Shown in pieces: positions 7,101 to 8,069 of a stretch of 8,069 nucleotides of DNA. Source of the stretch: an uncultured Parabacteroides sp. (lineage in GTDB: Bacteria > Bacteroidota > Bacteroidia > Bacteroidales > Tannerellaceae); contig CAAGLQ010000180.1 of assembly GCA_900770835.1 (NCBI GenBank), forward strand, positions 1 through 8,069, given 5' to 3'. The notes beneath the pieces are model-generated. The model was given only the letters and a program-made list of their open reading frames with translations. It was not told where the DNA came from and searched no databases. Positions within the stretch are counted from its first letter, which is position 1, and each line of letters opens with the position of its first letter. A program made the translations under genes and the position numbers.

Positions 7101-7457
7101 AAACAACAGCAGGCTGTTGAGGTCTTGGACAAAGGTATGGAGGTATTGCCACCGGAGAATGTGCCGTTAGATTACAGTGCGTTGTCGATAGGTGAGCTCT
7201 ATTATCAGTTGGGCGAGAAGGAAAAGGCTGAGGCTATCTTTACCGGTATCGCCGATAATGCGATGCGCAACGTAAACTGGTACTTCCGCTTGAAACCCGG
7301 ACAGTTAGCTTCCGTGGAGAGTGATTTAGGTCATAACTTAGCTGTCGTACAAGAGGTATTACGCATAAATAAACAACACAATCCGAGCTTCTGCGAGAAG
7401 TATCAAGAGGAGTTTGATAACTATCGCATGGCCTACGGATCAGTAGCGAAAGAATAA
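4200..7457 (+). CDS. DUF2723 / TMEM260-like GT-C membrane protein, putative protein O-mannosyltransferase
   Basis: This is a 1085-residue inner-membrane protein. The N-terminal half is strongly hydrophobic, with about ten or more membrane segments between residues 10 and 360 and more at 568-610 and 625-672. An early acidic motif FWDCGEF (33-39; D35, E38) followed by GHPPGAPF (49-56) is the hallmark of the family and resembles the first-loop acidic motif of GT-C glycosyltransferases that use lipid-linked sugars. Other conserved blocks are PRERDYAYAGSFYAF (619-633) and NGDNDTFPLWY (710-720) with RTDVRVCN (728-735). The C-terminal part (about 680-1085) is soluble, probably periplasmic, and ends in helical TPR-like repeats (about 953-1035). 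Family knowledge: the domain (PF11028) is shared with animal TMEM260, an O-mannosyltransferase. A sugar-transfer role in envelope or protein glycosylation here is inference; acceptor and sugar are unknown. It has its own promoter and is closely followed by a deacetylase gene. Length and motifs look intact. Confidence 0.85.
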   Translation: MKKYKLIDNVLGWIVFAIASAVYLMTIEPTASFWDCGEFISSAFKLEVGHPPGAPFFMLTANLFTQFASDPSKVAIMVNSMSALFSGLTILFLFWSITHMARKIIVGEGTEISLGQLITIMGSGVVGALAYTFSDTFWFSAVEGEVYAYSSLFTAVVFWLILKWEEVADQPHADRWIVLIAYLMGLSIGVHLLNLLCIPAIVLVYYYKKVPYPNMKGTIAALVISFAIIGLMMFGVVQGLVEVCGYFELLFVNVLGMPYNSGVYAFAIVLAAVLIWAIWETMRDEVNPVRMKIAFILSVVLLGIPFIGSGYVIAVILTVALAAFLFTNKEVNIKMLNTILVSLLVIVVGYSSYALTLVRATADTPMNQNAPQDIFTLRTYLAREQYGKTPLLYGQTYVSEVKRENQGGTCVPVSKQGEPTWSRIIKKDKNEKDRYYISRYETEYEYVDELNMLFPRMYSTSGTHVEAYKEWAQVKGTPVKFNRCGEMTTVMKPTFAENLRFFFSYQLNFMYWRYFMWNFSGRQNDIQGHGEVSNGNWITGIPFIDEALVGPQEDMPLDIANNKGHNVYYMLPLLLGILGLLYQAYAGKKGIQGFWVTFFLFFMTGIAIVLYLNQTPYQPRERDYAYAGSFYAFCIWIGFGVAALAKALRQYGKLSPVVAGSVATLLSLFVPIQMGAQNWDDHDRSGRYVCRDFGSNYLESCEPNAVIFTNGDNDTFPLWYAQEVEGIRTDVRVCNTSYLQTDWYINQMKKQAYESAPLPISWQPEDYVQGTRDAAYIFPLTEKSIDLKTALDFVRSNDPKFKKIPGINQELDYVPTQTITYAVDSAAVVAQGALDPAYLPYMQSEMTIDLKGKDVLGKQELIILDMLQTNNWNRPIYYAITVSPDQFVKLDPYFQQTGMAYQIVPMATQGTARAINTERMYDNVMHKFKWGGVNTPGVYLDENVMRMCKSYRIALFSKLAAALIAEGKQQQAVEVLDKGMEVLPPENVPLDYSALSIGELYYQLGEKEKAEAIFTGIADNAMRNVNWYFRLKPGQLASVESDLGHNLAVVQEVLRINKQHNPSFCEKYQEEFDNYRMAYGSVAKE

Positions 7458-7460
7458 GTA

Positions 7461-8069
7461 ATGTTTATTGAACAACCGCCCTGGTTTTACAGGGCTCTGT
7501 TCCCAGGGGTAACTTGGAGAATGCCGGCCGAGCCAAAGTGTGTTTATCTCACCTTCGACGATGGTCCCATTCCCGAGGTTACCCCTTGGGTTTTAGATAC
7601 ATTGGATCAATTTGGCGTGAAAGCCACCTTTTTCATGGTGGGCGACAATGTGCGGAAGCATCCGGACATCTATCAGATGGTTGTTGATCGGGGGCACCGC
7701 ATTGGTAATCATACCTTCAACCATATCCAAGGCTTGCGTTATTGGACCAAGAACTATTTGGCAAATGTAGCCAAGGCTGCGGAGTATATTCCCAGCGACC
7801 TGTTTCGTCCGCCTCATGGTCACATGCGTATTCCACAAACGCTCCTACTCCGGCGGAAGTATCGGGTAATCATGTGGGATGTGGTGACGCGTGATTACAG
7901 TCCGCACATGACACCACGTGGCGTATTCAATGTGGTGAAGCGTTATACACGCAATGGTTCCGTCATCGTGTTCCATGATTCCCTGAAGGCCGAACGCAAT
8001 ATGCGCATTGCCATGCCCCAAGCCGTCGAGTGGTTGCTGGAGCAGGGGTATGTGTTCAAGGTGTTTTGA
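7461..8069 (+). CDS. polysaccharide deacetylase family protein (NodB / CE4)
   Basis: This is a metal-dependent deacetylase that should remove N- or O-acetyl groups from a sugar. The complete 202-residue protein is essentially one NodB domain. Motif 1 is TFDDGP (31-36; D33 catalytic base, D34 metal ligand). Motif 2 is HTFNH (84-88; H84 and H88 metal ligands). Motif 3 is RPPHG (116-120), with H where Y or W is more usual. Motif 4 is WDVVTRDYS (139-147), and motif 5 is VIVFHDS (168-174) with H172. All metal and catalytic residues are present, so it should be active. There is no signal peptide; the start is aromatic (MFIEQPPWFYRALFPG), so the enzyme is probably cytoplasmic or membrane-associated and may act on a lipid-linked precursor rather than mature peptidoglycan. 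Only three bases separate it from the upstream stop codon, so co-transcription and translational coupling are likely. The stop codon is the last three bases of the window. The substrate is not known. Confidence 0.9.
   Translation: MFIEQPPWFYRALFPGVTWRMPAEPKCVYLTFDDGPIPEVTPWVLDTLDQFGVKATFFMVGDNVRKHPDIYQMVVDRGHRIGNHTFNHIQGLRYWTKNYLANVAKAAEYIPSDLFRPPHGHMRIPQTLLLRRKYRVIMWDVVTRDYSPHMTPRGVFNVVKRYTRNGSVIVFHDSLKAERNMRIAMPQAVEWLLEQGYVFKVF

Overview
The window looks like a chromosomal segment of a Bacteroidota bacterium, most likely order Bacteroidales (a Bacteroides, Parabacteroides or Tannerella relative). Three things point there: promoters of the Bacteroides type (-7 box TAnnTTTG with TTTG or TTG 19 bases upstream), starts mostly without a Shine-Dalgarno sequence, and the gene content. 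That content is a secreted GH29 fucosidase, a PdxB, and a large DUF2723/TMEM260-like membrane protein followed by a small polysaccharide deacetylase. The genus cannot be fixed from the sequence alone.

Layout: positions 1-545 hold no convincing gene. They contain a good promoter pointing right (70-100) and an unusual density of small inverted and direct repeats. Positions 548-783 (minus strand) hold the remains of a secreted-protein gene: a clear signal peptide that hits a stop after 27 codons, with an open frame continuing in a different phase. Positions 801-2879 (minus) encode a secreted alpha-L-fucosidase with a C-terminal extension. The broken gene lies 17 bases downstream of it on the same strand, so the two probably formed an operon. 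Across a short divergent promoter region, 2968-4083 (plus) encodes erythronate-4-phosphate dehydrogenase (PdxB). Positions 4084-4199 carry a strong Bacteroidetes-type promoter (4118-4148) for the last two genes: a 1085-residue GT-C type membrane protein (4200-7457) and, three bases after its stop codon, a complete 202-residue NodB/CE4 deacetylase (7461-8069), which ends exactly at the window edge.

How the genes work together: the fucosidase releases fucose from glycans in the periplasm or outside the cell. PdxB belongs to pyridoxal phosphate synthesis and is probably an independent housekeeping neighbour. The last two genes look translationally coupled. The family link of DUF2723 to eukaryotic TMEM260 O-mannosyltransferase suggests a role in envelope or protein glycosylation, with the deacetylase possibly modifying the same glycan or its lipid-linked precursor; this is inference. 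I see no phage, insertion sequence, CRISPR, tRNA or rRNA. The least explained parts are the structured non-coding region at the left end, the decayed secreted gene and the coupled DUF2723-deacetylase pair.
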